DNA of 64,000 bases, taken from Prorocentrum cordatum. Taxonomy: Eukaryota > Sar > Dinophyceae > Prorocentrales > Prorocentraceae. Shown here piece after piece: positions 1-12,660 of this stretch. The position numbers and the translations under genes were made by a program. Location of the stretch: contig CAUYUJ010004582.1 of assembly GCA_963575745.1 (NCBI GenBank), positions 1 to 64,000 of the forward strand, read 5' to 3'. The notes beneath the pieces were generated by a model. It had not been told where the DNA came from, searched no databases, and saw nothing but the letters and a program-made list of their open reading frames with translations. Every line of letters starts with the position of its first letter. Position 1 is the first letter of the stretch.

Positions 1-3000
1 CGCGACTTGTATGCGCTGCGCGGCGACGAGCTGGCAATCGCGAGTTGAAGACGCTGCTTTCGAGTGGCGTTCGTGCTCGGGAAAGCAGCGTTGCTGCGAT
101 TGGCGAGGGCTCGCTGCGAGCTGCGCGCGCGCGATCGCCTGCGGGGCGCGGGGTCGCGGTCGTTCGAATTTGCTAGGGCGGGAGCCTGGCCCCAGGGCGC
201 CTCGGCCCAATCGAGATCGCGTCGGAAGAAAAGGCGAATGCCAACAGCAGATCCTGCCGATGCTGAAAACATCAATGTCCGCGTCGCCGCGGTCGCCGTC
301 GACCTCGCGCGCTCGCGCGGCTGTCAGCGCTTCCAGCTGGCACTTCCTGCGTTCCTGGTTGCGCGCAACGGGCCGCAGAGCTCCTCAAAGACGAGGTCCT
401 CGGCCATGATCGCGACGGCCTCTGGCGACGACGCCGCCGCGCCGGCGGCCGCCGCCGTGGCCGCGCAGGCAGCGCCGCGCGCGAAGGAAGTGGCGCCAGC
501 GCCGACGATGAACGTCACTGGTCATACTTCGTTGCAGACCTGCGCGATGGCTTCGAGGGGCCCCGTGTCCGTTGCCTTCGTCGCAGCGATGCCGTCCTGT
601 GCCTCGGATGACTTCGGGGGCGACATATAGTCGGCGACGGCGAGCTCTGCGGTCGTTACCCGGCCGCCGCGAGATGCGTCTTCACCTGCGCGAGCACAGC
701 GCTCAGCCAGTGCGCTGCATGAGCGACCGCAGTTGGCGCAGCTGCAGCTGCAGTTGCAGCCGCGTCGGCTGCAGCATCATCAGTTAAATTGGAGGTTGAA
801 GCAGAAGCGCAAGGGTGTCAGCAGGAGCACCCACAGCAGGTAGTTGCAATAACGTCCAGGTTGGCAATGGCGACGGCACCGGCAGCGCGAACGTCTGCAT
901 GGGGAGGGGGCGGGGGGGGGGCTGCAGCCGAGCAGGAAAAACGTGTTCCACCGCTTCCCAGCTGACCAGGCCTCGCTGCGCCACGGGGCGCGAGGGCGAG
1001 GGCGATGCGCGCGTAGTTTCTCTGTTGTGTTTCCCCGCATTGCCGCAGTCCGATCTCGAGCGCTCCTTCCACTGTATCCAACAGGGACCCCAGGAAAAGA
1101 ACGATTTGAGACCGGCGATGCCGATTTCTCACGTCTGCTCGGCTTCACTCACAGTGTCGCCGCATCACTCTGTCACTCGCACTTCTCGATGTCAGTATGA
1201 GATGCAACGCCGCGGTCTCAGCAGTCCTTTCATTGGCGTCCCTGTAGGAAACGCATCGTCCTCCTGATCTCACATCGCTGCGCGCTGCGTCGAGCGCTGC
1301 ATTATGCGCGGCTGCTCGCAAACGCGCGAAGTGGCGACCGTGCGCGCGCGGTGCCAAGCCGCGAAATTTCACGCGTGATCCGTGGAGGTTGGATTTGTCG
1401 TCTGGTTTTGGCGCGTGGGCCCAGAACATCGCAGTGTTCTCTGTGGGCCCCAATCTAGCACGTGCTAAGGGGCCCATTGCGCGCGGCGCAGTCTGGGCGC
1501 ATCGCGGCGCATCCTGGACAGGGGCACGCCGCCCAGGACGCAGCGCCCAGTGTCGAGCTTGTACCCCGTGGTCTGCAGCGATGGGGAAGCAAATCTTCTC
1601 CGCTCGCCGAGGCGGTGCATTGCTGCCGAGGCGCATGCAACTCCAGCATAGAGTGCAGTGCGACAGCGCAACCTGCCTTTTTTTTCTGGGCCGCGCTCTT
1701 AGTAAATCTCTTGAGGCGCAGGGCGAAGTGCATTGACGGTGGCTCAGGGAAACCAGGATTCCGCTCCCAGTCGATTCCCGCCCCCTCGAGCTCGCCCACC
1801 CGCAAGAAGCGCGCAGACATACGCAGGCGCGCGCGCGTTGGACGCATGCAGCAACCTGTGGGGCAAGTGCCTGATGCGACGCGCAAGCGTTTGACAAGCG
1901 AGGCAGGGCGGCCGCTGGCATTTAAGGCGAAGCTCAACGATTACGCCTCGGGTCCGACTCCGACTGGGCGAAGCGTCCTGCGCACGCAGAAATTCGCACA
2001 CGCCAACAGCCCGCGCGGCCCGGGGCGGAATTGCGGCAGGTTCTTTTGCCTTTAGGCCTGCGCTCTCCGGGGGGGGCCGCCAAAGAAAAAAAAAAAGAAA
2101 TAAAAAGAAAGACAAAAAATAATAAAAAAAAATAACAAACAAAATAAAAGACAACACGAAAACAAAAAAACAAAAAAAAAAAAAAACAAAAAAAAAAAAA
2201 AAAAAAAAAGCCATGGCTCTCTGCGCGTTGTGTGCCGTCGCTGCGCTCGTGCAGCTCCATGGCGCCGCCGCTGCGGCTGCCGAGCAGGGCGCGGGCGGTC
2301 GCCCCGCGACGGCGCCCGCGGGCTGCCCCGAAGTGGATTGCGCGAGCGCCCGAACTGGCCTGGCCGAGGCCGTGCGCGTGCAATATGATTTCGCTTCGCG
2401 GGTCAGACCAACGCGACCGCGTTGCCGCGCGCGCGCGGCCTTCGCTTGCGTGGCAGGATACGAGCGGCAGCGGGCCAGACGTCCGCGCCTTTCAAGGAGC
2501 GCAGGGCACGCCCAAGATTTTGCTTACCGCCCCCGCTCTTCGCGTCGTTAGCCAGCGCGAGATGGCGGCTCTACGAGCAGCCGCTCGGCGCCGCGAGTTG
2601 CGGCGCCTCGCCCAGCCCGGGGGGTCGGCGCCCTGGGGCGCGGCGACTTGCGCGGGGGGGGGGGGGGGCTTTGCAGACGCGCAAAGCTTCCGCGGTCGAC
2701 TTGCCCATCTCGTCGGCGAGGCTGAAGCCGACGCAGACATGGCGTCCAAGTTTGCGCGCGCGGCGAACCAGATTCTCGGCGCTTCGCAAGAGGAGCGGCC
2801 GCGCACTCAGCGTCGCAGACGCGGCGCGCCGCCGCGACGGCACTGCAATGCGCGATGGGGGTTGGCGGCATGCAAATCGCGGGCACCTCTCCGAAGTTCT
2901 TCGGCAGTCCGAGCGCGCCAGCCCAAGAAGGCGCGCCTCCGCGCAGGGGCGCGCGCGCGCTGCGTGCGGCTCCCTCGCGCGGGCCGCGCCGCGGTCGACG

Positions 3001-6000
3001 CGCGCGCCGCCATCTCGTGCGCGCGTCGGCTCGAGGGCTGCGACGCGCGAGCGCAGCGGCGTTCGCGTCGGCGCGAAGCGGGCAAGAGGTGTCCGACATC
3101 GAGGCGGAGACCGTTCGCCTGGACGCTCTCAGAAAGGAAATATCAGAGCTCGCGCCGCGTCTAGGGGCGGGGGGGAGGAAGGCGCTCGACGCGCTGGTTC
3201 GGTTATTACATGAAGTTTCCGAGCCAAGCGCCAAGCCCATGATGAAAGCCATGGGCGTGGTTTAGCGTCGGCGTCGCGGTTGAATGAAATTCCCGGCAGC
3301 GATGTGGAAGCTCCAGCGCCTGGCTGGCTCCATCATAACTCACTTGACGGGGATGCCTGTCTCTTCTGAAATATCGGACGATACCTCGGGGTCGCGCGGA
3401 CAGGTCAACAACGTCGTCCCTCGCGCGTCTCGCGTATACGGTCCCGACAGGGCACTGCTCGCGCCATCGGCGCGCCCTGGCAACGCGCGGGCGCGCGCGC
3501 TGCCGTATCCCGCGGAAGCTTTCATTCTTCCAGCCAGCGCTGGGCGCCGGCCCGCGCGTGAGTTCGCTCGGCGCAAGAGAGGCGGCAGGGCTCAGCTGCG
3601 AGACGACGGAACGCTCGCTGCGCCGTTCGAGGCGCGGGCGGCCCCGCGGGAACGCACGCGCGCCCAGGCGTTCCGCTCCACCTGGGCCCGCGCCTCGCGA
3701 GCGCTCAGTATTAGCCAGACAACCATCAGTATAACTCTTAGCCCCCGCGAGCCTCCACTGTGGGGTCCAGAATCGGTCGGGCGACGCGTCCTCCAGTTGC
3801 CGCTCGCATCCTTTGCCTTTCCCCATCATGCCTTGCAGCCGCGTCCTATGTCCCCATCCCAGCCCCGCCGCAAGTGCGAAAAGCTCTCTGTTGCATTATG
3901 CCGCGAGAGTGCCCGATGTTCCAGCGAGCCCCGCAGTCGAGGAGGGGGCGGGGCAACGTTTCGGGCCTGGGCCCGATGGAAGCGCGGCGCCGTCGCCAGC
4001 GCTGTCAATCTCGCGGTTCGCGCGCTGCCTTGTGAGACGTGAGTCCAAGCGCCGATGTCTATGCGGCTCTCCCTCCCTTCCACGTTGGCTCCTGACAGCG
4101 AGGGCGCGCAGGTCGAACCGGCGTGCTCGCCGCGCCCAGCGACGCCTGTCCAAATCGCGAGCGGCCGCCGCCGCCGCCTCCGCCAGCGGGCGCACGGGGG
4201 CGCGCTTCCGCGCCGATCGAACCCGAACCCAAGCACATACCGCTCGCGCTCAAATGTGGCCGAGTCGGACCTTGTCCAGGCGATGCGTGTTTGCCTCCCT
4301 TCGCGTGCGCGGCGTCGCCGCTGGTTGCTCCTCGGCGGCGCGGACAATCTGACCGCGGCGCAATTGTTCCCGCGGGGCCAGAGCCCAACGGACGAGGCAA
4401 GCGCGATCGAGGACAGTTTGCGCATCGCGTACGGTCATTTCGAGAAAAGGCGAGGCCCGCGGCGCGAGTTGTCGGTGTCGCGGCAGTGGCTGGCGCAGCT
4501 TCGACCGGAAGGTTTCGTCATGATCGGCGCGAGAGCGCTGGGCGGAGCTTGGCGGGGTCGTTCGGCATTGAGCGAGCACTGCTGGTGCCGAGAGTCATTG
4601 GCCCGCGCTTTATGACATGCGGACTGCGACCTTTGATCTCGCGCGCAAGTCTTTGCTGCGATGGCTTGTTGCCGCGATCGCTTCGCCCGCGCGTTCTTCG
4701 CATCAGGCGCGCAGCGGTCTTCTGCGTCAGCTGAAAGAAGGGGAGGCAATGTACCGAGCAGCGCACGCACTCGCGGCATACGCGGCGGGCCCTAGCAGGC
4801 CGCGAGCGCCAGCGTCGGCAGTCGCGGCAGGGGGGCGCGCCCTCCGCGCGCTACGGGGTCTCGGCTATGACCGCGGCGCGGACCGGAAGGCCCCACTGCG
4901 ACAAGGGCGTCGTCGGCAGCGCAGCCCAGCGCGCCAGGAGCTGTGCGAGCCCAGACTCAAGCGCGAGGCGCGAGCCAGGCGATGAGAATTATCGTCGCGC
5001 CGATCGCGCGACGGAGGTCGCAGCTTTCCCGGCGCCGCGTTTGCGGTTGGAACGGCGCGCCGCGCCTGTCGCGCGACTTTTTTGGAGGGCGGCGCCGTGG
5101 ATCAGCTCTTCGGCGTCGATGCGTCGAAGAGGTGCGGCGCTCCGCCAGGCGCGCGAAGGGGCACGGGGCCTCGCATGCGCGACGCAACGCGCTTTTACTT
5201 GCTTTCGCTCAAGCGCAGGCCCTGTGGTGTGCTGCCAGGGCTGCTCCAGTCCAATGGCTGCAGGACGATCCACGGGCCGGCCCGCCGCGCCGGGGCTTGG
5301 CGCTCGCTCCGAGGCGCTAGCGTCCGCATAGGTCTTGGCTTGGGCGGCGGCCTTCTCCAGGCTTTCCAAGGGCCCTGCGTTGCTTCGCCGCGCGACTGGG
5401 CGGGGGCGCGCGCCTGGGGGGGCGCCTCGCGCATGGTGCAATCTCTCTGGCCGGCGCCGGCGCCGCGAAGGCTGGTCGTTCGCCCGAGTGGTGCGATCGT
5501 TCGCGCGAGTGGGCGCTGCGCCGCCAGGCCGCGATCGCCGCCATCATTCACGCGGTCCGCGGCCGCCCGCGAGCCGCTGCGTCGCGGTGGCTCGCGGCCG
5601 CTCTTGCTGAATCTTAGGTGCCGCCTCTGGTCCCGCCGCCAATCTGGAACAGCGCGATCGCGCGCTGCGCCGCGCGGCGATCGCGATGGCGCGGCCTGGC
5701 GAAGCGCTCGCAGATCAACCGCTGCCGTGCGGCGCCCTTCAGAGTACGCGTCGCGCGGCGCGCCGTGGGCTCCGACGACGTGCGTTCGCTATTCAGCGCC
5801 GATGGTCACAGGTGCGCGGCCCTTATCCACGGGGGCTTCGTGCCCCCCCCGCTGGGCCCCATTGGCGGTTTCCGAAGTTCCTTTGGGAATCCCAGGGGGT
5901 CTTTTGATTGACCCTCGTCTGCGTCGCATTGCCTTGATGCGTTCTCCTCCAACGCCGCGAAGTTTTTGCGTGGTTTCATTTTCGCCGCTTTCCTTTCTTT

Positions 6001-6289
6001 GGAAGCATCGCGTAGCTGCGCGTTGCGATGCATTCCGAGTCTGCGATTTGACTTGCTGTGCTTTGCATTGATTGGCATGGTCAGTCTATGTATAATGTTG
6101 CGTTGCGTGTCTTTGCTTTGCTCCTGGCTGGTCGGTAGCAGTGCAATCCATCGCGTGGCTCTGACTAGCATCGAATTGCAGCTTTATGTTCGGTGGCCGT
6201 GCCTCACGCGTCGCCGCGCATCATTGCGTTGCTTTGCGTTGTTGCGCGTTGCGGCGAGTGGTTTTTAAATGCTGCGATTTGTTTTGTTG
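1..6289 (+). repeat. 7.4 kb tandem repeat unit U0 (5' end outside window)
   Basis: Base 1 aligns with base 48602 of unit U3, so about 1.24 kb of the unit start is missing. The remainder runs colinear with U1, U2 and U3 up to a T/G-rich, lower-GC end (about 5880-6289) that closes each unit. U0 differs from its neighbours by an A-rich insert (2083-2210) and many single-base indels in G or C runs. These indels break almost every reading frame relative to the other copies. It is interrupted exactly at its end by YR-B, and the array resumes at 15401. I see no RNA gene and no family-level protein match; short ORFs recurring in the units are listed separately with low confidence. Confidence 0.9.
2083..2210 (+). 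repeat. A-rich low-complexity insert in U0
   Basis: About 128 nt of almost pure A with scattered G, C and T sits between a G run and the sequence GCCATGGCTCTCTGCGCG. In U2 and U3 the same place holds only a short G run and CTGCAG, so the A-rich block is specific to U0. No second junction sequence or flanking duplication is visible, so it may be a homopolymer expansion or the remains of a poly(A) tail. Confidence 0.8.
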
Positions 6290-6655
6290 TAGGCCCACGG
6301 CGGCAAGTCCGCTCGCAGACGCGGACGTTCACCGTTGTGGGCGGGCACAAATCGGCCACGGTTGCGCGTAGGTCGCGCGCGCGGCAGTGCGACGCGACCG
6401 CGGCCTCGCTGCGCAGGCGCGGGCAATCGCGCCGTCGCGCGCCAGGATTGCGCGTCGCGGGGGGGGGGGGTCGCTGCCCCGCGGCGCGTGCGCTTCGCAG
6501 GTGATTTGCTAGCGCCGGGGTTGCGTCGCCGCGGGGGGGGTCGCTGCCCCCGCGGCGCGTGCGCTTCGCAGGCGATTTGCATTTGGAGGAGGCGCCGCGC
6601 GCGCGCCCCGCGCGCGCGCGCGCGGCGGGTGCCTCCCTGGCGCGCGTTCTTTCTC
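6290..6655 (+). repeat. YR-B A1 terminal repeat
   Basis: It begins TAGGCCCACGGCGGC and is nearly identical to 14864-15226. Identity stops after TTCTTTCTC. It includes two internal copies of a motif containing GCGCGTGCGCTTCGCAGG (near 6482 and 6556). Confidence 0.85.
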
Positions 6656-7500
6656 TTCTTGTGTGTGTTGCGTGTGTGTGTGTGTGGTGCGTGTTGTGTG
6701 TGTGTGTTGCGTGTTTGTGTGTGCGTGTGCGCGCGCGCGCCGCGCGCGCGCTCGCGCCGCCGCCGCTCCATCGGCGGGCCGCCCCCCCTCTCGCGCAGGT
6801 TCCTCTCCCCCTCTGCCCCGCAGATTGGCCGCAGGCGGGAATTGGGCCGCGCCCCGCGCTCGGGATTTGAGCGTGGGGCGCGCCGCGCGCGCGCGCGCCG
6901 CCGCCGTCGTTCGCGGGCTCCTCCTCTCCTCCTCTCCTCGCGGGTCGCCTCGTCTCTCTCTCGCTCTCTCCTGCTTGCCTGCCCTCCGTGCTCGTCCCTC
7001 GTGGCCTGTTCGCTCCCCCGCTGCTCGCGTGTGCTCGTTGCCCCTCGTGCCCTGCTCGTGCGCCGTGGCTGCCCCTGCTCTTCGCTCGCCTGCGCGCCCT
7101 TGTGTTTGCTCGTCGCCGCGTCCTTTTTCGCGTCCGCCTTTGTCGTCGCCTTGTCGCCCTCGCGTTCGGCTGTCGCTGTTGCCTCGCGTGGGGTCGTCCT
7201 GGCATGTGCTTGTCGGCGTGCTTGCTCGCTCGCTCGGCGTCGCGTTGCCTCGCTTTTCCCGTCGCCGTCGCCCCTGCGTGCCCCCTTTGCTTTCCCTTCC
7301 GCCTGCCGCTTGGCGCCTGCCTTGCTGCTTCTGCCTTCGTGCCTGGCGGTTGCCTGCTTGCCTGCCTGCGCCCTCGTCGTTTTGCCGGTGGCTCGTCTCT
7401 CTTGGGCGCAGGCCCTCGCTGGCGCGGGCCCTGTGGGCACCTCGCTCGCGTCGCCTTGGCCCTTCGGCCAGGCTGTGTGCCAGGCTCGCGGCAAGGGCGC
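6656..7500 (+). other. YR-B leader: GT-rich and pyrimidine-rich tract, no gene seen
   Basis: A GT-rich simple repeat (about 6660-6735) is followed by a long stretch dominated by C and T on the + strand (about 6780-7500). All six frames are largely open because of the composition. No protein family is recognisable, so I read this as the untranslated 5' leader of YR-B. Confidence 0.6.
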
Positions 7501-7507
7501 TCCTGGT

Positions 7508-8335
7508 CTCGGGTAGGGCGCAGGCCCCAGGGCCAAGTTTCGCGCGGGGGAGGGCGCAGGCCTTTGGATCCCTGCGTTTTGGGTCGGGCGCTGGCCCCAG
7601 GCCCCGATCGCGCGTAAGGGGGAGGGCGCATCCCGTTGATCCCTGTCTTGGGTAGGGCGCAGGCCCCAGGACCCGATGGTGCGAAGGGGGGAGGGCGCAT
7701 CCCGTTGATCCCTGTCTTGGGTAGGGCGCAGGCCCCAGGACCCGATGGTGCGAAGGGGGGAGGGCGCATCCCGTAGATCCCTGTCTTGGGTAGGGCGCAG
7801 GCCCCAGGGCCCAGTGGTGCGAAAGGGGGAGGGCGCATCCCGTTGATCCCAGTGTGTCGGGTAGGGCGCAGGCCCCAGGACCCAACTGTGCGAAAGGGGG
7901 AGGGCGCATCCCGTTGATCCCTGTCTTGGGTAGGGCGCAAGCCCCTGGGCCCCGTCTTGCTGGGCACCGCTCTCCTCGTGGGTCGGCCCGCGGGCCTTGT
8001 CTCGGGCAGGGCGCTGGCTTCTGGCTCCTCGTCCTGTGTGGGGGGGGGCGCTGGCCCCTGGCACCGCGTCTTGGGTAGGGCGCAGGCCCCAGGACCCAAA
8101 CGTGCGAAAGGGGGAGGGCGCATCCCGTAGATCCCTGTCTTGGGTAGGGCGCAGGCCCCAGGACCCAATTGTGCAAAGGGGGAGGGCGCATCCCGTTGAT
8201 CCCTGTGTCGGGTAGGGCGCAGGCCCCAAGACCCCGTCTGGCTGGGCTCTGGCTTCTTCTTGGGAGAGCTCCCGGGCCTTCTCGTGGGTTGGGCGCAGGC
8301 CCCTGGTCTTCCCCCTCTCGTGAGGGGCGCAGGCC
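7508..8335 (+). repeat. 69 bp minisatellite in YR-B leader
   Basis: About a dozen tandem or degenerate copies of a ~69 bp unit built from GTAGGGCGCAGGCCCCAGG and GGAGGGCGCATCCCGTTGAT. The clearest 69 bp spacing is CCCTGTCTTGG at 7641 and 7710. Because 69 is divisible by 3, long repetitive ORFs appear in several frames on both strands; these are artefacts of the repeat. Confidence 0.85.
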
Positions 8336-8429
8336 TGGTCGCCACCTCTTGGGGTCCCGCGCAGTCTCCGTCCTGTGCGCGCTCGCGCCGGCAGCTCGCC
8401 GAGTTCGGGCGCCCAAGCTGTCTCGCGCC

Positions 8430-9899
8430 GCGCGGCACCGCTCTTCGCGACGGGCGACCTCGGCAGTTTTCTTGGCGCCTTGGACGGCGCGTCGGCGCAC
8501 GAGGCCGGTTGGCTCGAAGCCACGGTGACCGCGCTCAAGGGCCAAGGTGTGGCGACGATCGCCGATTTAGAGGGCGCGGCATTCGAGGATTTCTCTTTTG
8601 CCGACAAGGAGCTCGACGCCGCGCAGAAGCGCCTCGTGCGCGCGGGGATCACCGCGGCGAGCACGCCGGCGCCGGTGGCTGGGGGCCCGGCGGCGGCCGC
8701 CCCTCCAGCGCCCTCGGCGGCGGAGAACGCGGCCGCCCTCTTGGCCGCGTACTCTTGGGCCCTCTCCTCGGCAAGGCGTCGCTGGCCAACCTCCCGCAAG
8801 AGCTCTGGCCCAGGCGCGCTCGCGCGCGCGCTGGTTCTCGCATCTGGCCCCGTGCGCCGGTAGCTCCGACATGCTTGACGCGTTGAACGCGAAAGTCTTG
8901 AAGCGGCAGAAGAAGGAATCCAGCGAGACAGCGCGCGTCTTCCTGTACTCGGACATCCGCAGGTGGGTGCCCGAGTGGGCCCGCTCGGGCCCTCGCGATT
9001 TCGAAGAGGAGGCTGACGGATCGTCCGGCGCCAGCAAGGACATTCGTGACCTCGCCAAGGCTCGTGCCGCGCGCGCGTTGCCTGGCCCGCGCGCGGGCGC
9101 TCGCCCCGCAGGAAGTGGCGGCGGTGAAGAAAGGGCCCGAGGAGAAGGCCTACTTTAACCCTCTGCCAGTGGCAACTGGCTTGGAACCGGCGCCACCTGC
9201 CCGTCGCGCGCCCCCCCCGCGCGCCTGCCTGTTTCGCGCCGCGCGCGGCAGGTACATGGTCGCGCTGGTCGCCACGGGCCAGCTGGGCTGAGGTGCAGGC
9301 GCATCGCGACAACTGCTTGAAGGTGGCGGTTCAGGCTGCACGCGCGCGATTTCTCGTCGCTCTCTGTTCGCCGCGCGTTGCCGCGCAGGCGGCGGCCTCG
9401 AAGCGCCGCGTGCACCTCGGTATCGTGTACGACGAGGAGGCGCGGAAGGCGCGCCCCTGCGGTCGTGCTTGCGCGGCGCCCTGCGTCTGTGCCGGCGCGT
9501 GGCTGCTATGGGCCGATCAGCTACGCTCGGGGGACCCAGATTTCAAGCTGGGGAAGACGATCCTGCGGGTCGACCCGCGCGCCCCACAGCTGGCGAGGGA
9601 TGCTTGCGACAAAGAAGACGGCGCCACCCACGCGACGGCGAGCGTCGCGCCGCGCGGATTCGCTTCTGCCACATTTCTCCGCCGTTCCCGCGCGCGCAGG
9701 CACCGGCGGCCCGCGCTCCCGAGAAGGCGCGCGGGGCGGGCGGCGCCAGCCAGCCGTGGCGCGCCGCGCAGAGCAGGAGCAGCGGCTCCTGGGGCAGCGA
9801 TTGGCCGAAGGGCCAGAAGCGCGAGCGCTCGTGGGGCAGCGATTGGAAGAAAAAGGACACGAGGAAGGCACGGACGCCGCCGCGCCCGGCGCAGCGCTG
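8430..9899 (+). pseudogene. YR-B gag-like protein (frame-broken or intron-containing)
   Basis: Protein-like segments lie in successive frames. One around 8450-8775 reads LFATGDLGSFLGALDG onward with an acidic helical stretch. A second starts at ATG 8871 (MLDALNAKVLKRQKK). Others lie near 9110-9190 and 9290-9640, and a Ser/Gly/Lys-rich tail containing repeated GSWGSDW-type motifs ends at 9899. Removing 8776-8863 (GC...AG, 88 nt) would join the first two segments in frame. The position before RT and the basic low-complexity tail suggest a Gag-like nucleic-acid-binding protein. No zinc knuckle was identified. Role is inferred from position; exact exon limits are uncertain. Confidence 0.45.
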
Positions 9900-10569
9900 A
9901 GCGCCGCCCTGGCAGGGCGCGCGCGAGCCCCCGCAGGGGTGGGGCCCCTTCAGCCGTCAGAACGGCTCGCGCGCAAAAGCCTGCCTCCGCCCGCGCCGGG
10001 TCGGGGCCGTGACCCGGGCGCGCCCGATAGTTCTACGCTTTGTCGCTAAAAATGACCCCGTGCGCCGTGCGCAGGACCCCCACTCGTGTGCTGGGACATG
10101 CCGCGTAGGCTGTTGCCGCGGAGGCCGCTTCGCTTTCCGCGCCGCGCTGCGAGTGCCCGGCTTGGCCGCGGCCAGCCTGGGCGGGGCGTGCGGGGGAGTT
10201 CCGCGGGGCAGCGTGCGTTCCGAGGGCGCTTTTCGCTACGCTTTGGCGCCTTGTCCACGTCCGCGGTTTGCAATCTTGTGCAATGCCTGCCGTGCCGGCG
10301 CCGCCCCCGTCGCCCGCGTCTGGCGCGCGAAAGCGGGCGGCGCCTGGGGCTGCATGCGTCGTCGCCAAATCTCGCAAGGCGCGCTTTCCCGGCTCTCGGT
10401 CGCGCGCGAGCCATCGGCGCGCGTCAGGTGATGCCGGCGCCGCCAGCGCCACCAGGGCCGCAATTCAGGAGCGATTGGTCTCGGCGTTGCAGCGACAGCG
10501 CGTGGCGCGACATCTGCGTCGCGGCCGGCGGCTGTAGCGGCGGCGACGCGGAGAAACTTACCTTTTCTG

Positions 10570-12660
10570 GCAAGGGCGCTGGACGGCGACCCCGCGCTCT
10601 GGGGCAAGTGGCGGCCCGCCGCGGCCTCGGCTTTGCCGCCCACGGCCGCTGAGGCAGTGCGGTGGGCCGCGCAGACCGCCCCCGCCGACGTGGTGGCTTT
10701 CCGCGAGGGCGAACTCGCGGCGCCTCGCGAAAGGGATCGGGCTCTCCGGGCCAGTGGCGCCGTGGAAGAATGGTTCCGGGGGGTGGACCCCGCCATGCGG
10801 CGCGTCGCACAGCACGAGAACGGGCTTCTCTGCGCAGAGATCGCGGAGCGCATTGCCTTCTGCGACCCAGGCTGCGTGGAATTCTTCAGGGCGGGGGCGC
10901 CCCTCGTCGGCGAGCTCCCGCGGTCGGGCCACGGCAGCCCAGAGGTGTTCCCTCCCCGTCTGGGCATCGCGGAGCTGCTCGCAACGCCGAGTCGACAAAT
11001 CGCGACATTTCCTGTGGCCTCCGCGACGGCGCGCACGGCGACGCCATCCTCCGCAAGACACGGGACGAGGCCGAGCTGGGGCGCATCAGTTGCCCGGTGC
11101 CGCTCCGCGACGCGTGCCTGGACGGGGCAGTCATCGCTCCGAGGTTTGCGGTTGAGCAGCTCCGCGAAGACGGGCCCTCGAAACTCCGGTTGGTCGACGA
11201 CATGACCAAGGCTAGGATTAACGAGGCGACGCGGCCTCAGGAGCGGCTCCACCACGATGCCGTGGACGCGCTTTTCGAAGCAGCTCGCATCTTCCAGGAA
11301 GTTGCGGGGCGGGCACCCGCCCTCTGGAAGGCAGACGTCGACGCTGCCTTTCGTCGCGTGCCCATTCGCGCTGAGCACCGCCGATTCGCTTGGATCGTGT
11401 TCAGCGCCGCCGGGCAGGTCTGGGCGGCGCAGCACGCGGCAGCGCCCTTCGGGGCCGCGTCGTCGGTGCGCAGCTGGGCGCGAGTGGGTGCCTTCATCGC
11501 GGAGGCGGCGCGCGTGCTCTTGCGGATCGCCGCGCTGCGATACGTGGATGATTATTTTGGGCCGGATCACCCCGAAGTGGTGGAGCACGCAGCAGCGCAG
11601 CTGGCGGAGCTAATTCAGCTGATGCTCGGCCCAGGCGCGGTGGCGCCGGACAAGATCGCCCGGGGGTCCCCGCTGGTCATCCTCGGCCTCGAAATCAAGG
11701 CGGGGCGGCCTTGGCGCGACGCGCCGGCCGGCCGGCTGCGCGCATCGCCAGGAGCTGCCGCGCGCGTTCTGCGCGCGTCCCGCACCCGCGAAGACCGCCA
11801 AGTGGCAGCGTGTCATCGGCGAGGCGCTCGCGACGCGCGCCCTCGCGCCAGGCGGCTCGCGCGCCCCCCCTAATGTGTTGGGACCTTGCGTTCGCTGTGC
11901 AGGCGCATCGTCCAAGCTGGCCTGGGGCTTGGCCTGGGCAGCGTCGCATCTCTTCCGCCGCCTGGGGCGCGCCCTCCTCAGGCGCGGCGCTGCCCCCGCG
12001 CGCCCGGGGGGGCGGGGCGCCGCGCTTCGTGCTCGCAGGCCGTAGTACGCGCAATCGCATCGCGGGGCATCGAAGGCCCATGAGCCGTTGATGCTTGCCC
12101 TGCAGTGGTGGCGCGAGGTCTTGGCCATGGACTTGTGCCAAGCGCGGCCGTGGGCCGACAAGGCGCGGCCTCGCGCAACTCTCTCCGCGGACGCGTCGGG
12201 CCAACCACCGTGCGTGGCCGCGGTGCTCGTCACCGCCACGGGCATCCGTTTCACTTCCATGGTCGTCCCGGATTCCTTGATGGCGTCGTTCCAGCGTCGC
12301 CGGGACAACCAGATTCAGGGGCTGGAGCTCCTGTCTATCGCGCAGGGCATGTGCACCTTTGCAGGCATTGCTTTCGCGTGCGACTGCCCGCGCCGGCGGG
12401 CAGGTCCGGCCCCTCGTCTTCGCTGCGCTCAGGGGAAGTGCAAGGTTGCGACTTGCATATTTACAGCGACAATACCGGCGCGGAGTCTTGCCTGCGGAAG
12501 GGCGCCGCGAAATCCTTCGACCACTCGTGCATCGTCCACTCCATGTGAGGCGCGCGGTGGAGCTCGACGTTGACCTCGCGGTTTTCCGCGTGCCCACGGC
12601 TGAGAATCTGGCCGATTTGCCTTCTCGGCGCGCCCGTGCGCGCCGCGCGGTGCTGCAGGC
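10570..12660 (+). pseudogene. YR-B reverse transcriptase-RNase H (several frame breaks)
   Basis: The RT begins around 10573 (ALDGDPALWGKW). A one-base loss near 10981 shifts the frame. The second frame carries KLRLVDD, motif A WKADVDAAFRRVPI, motif B AAPFGAASS and motif C RYVDDYFG (about 11539-11562), then LGLEI. A thumb-like segment follows in another frame (about 11760-12000, with SKLAWGLAWAASHLFRR). RNase H follows with LSADASG (about 12180), LELLSI, IYSDNTGAES (about 12460) and PTAENLADLPSR (about 12595). The RT/RNase H signature is that of DIRS-like elements. The frame changes may be mutations or unrecognised introns; the catalytic residues themselves are present. Confidence 0.75.

Noticed and set aside
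324-518. Ala-rich minus-strand ORFs repeated in every unit
   Set aside because: They are shadows of a GC-rich Ala-coding frame on the other strand, with no independent support.
7508-8335. CRISPR-like array
   Set aside because: The repeats are contiguous 69 bp units with gradual divergence and no unique spacers. The region is inside a eukaryotic retrotransposon.
6204-9312. Very long minus-strand ORFs (over 600-1000 codons) with repeated Pro/Arg/Gly-rich protein
   Set aside because: They run through a 69 bp minisatellite and biased-composition leader, where several frames are open on both strands. The protein is simply the repeat translated, and the real genes of YR-B are on the + strand.
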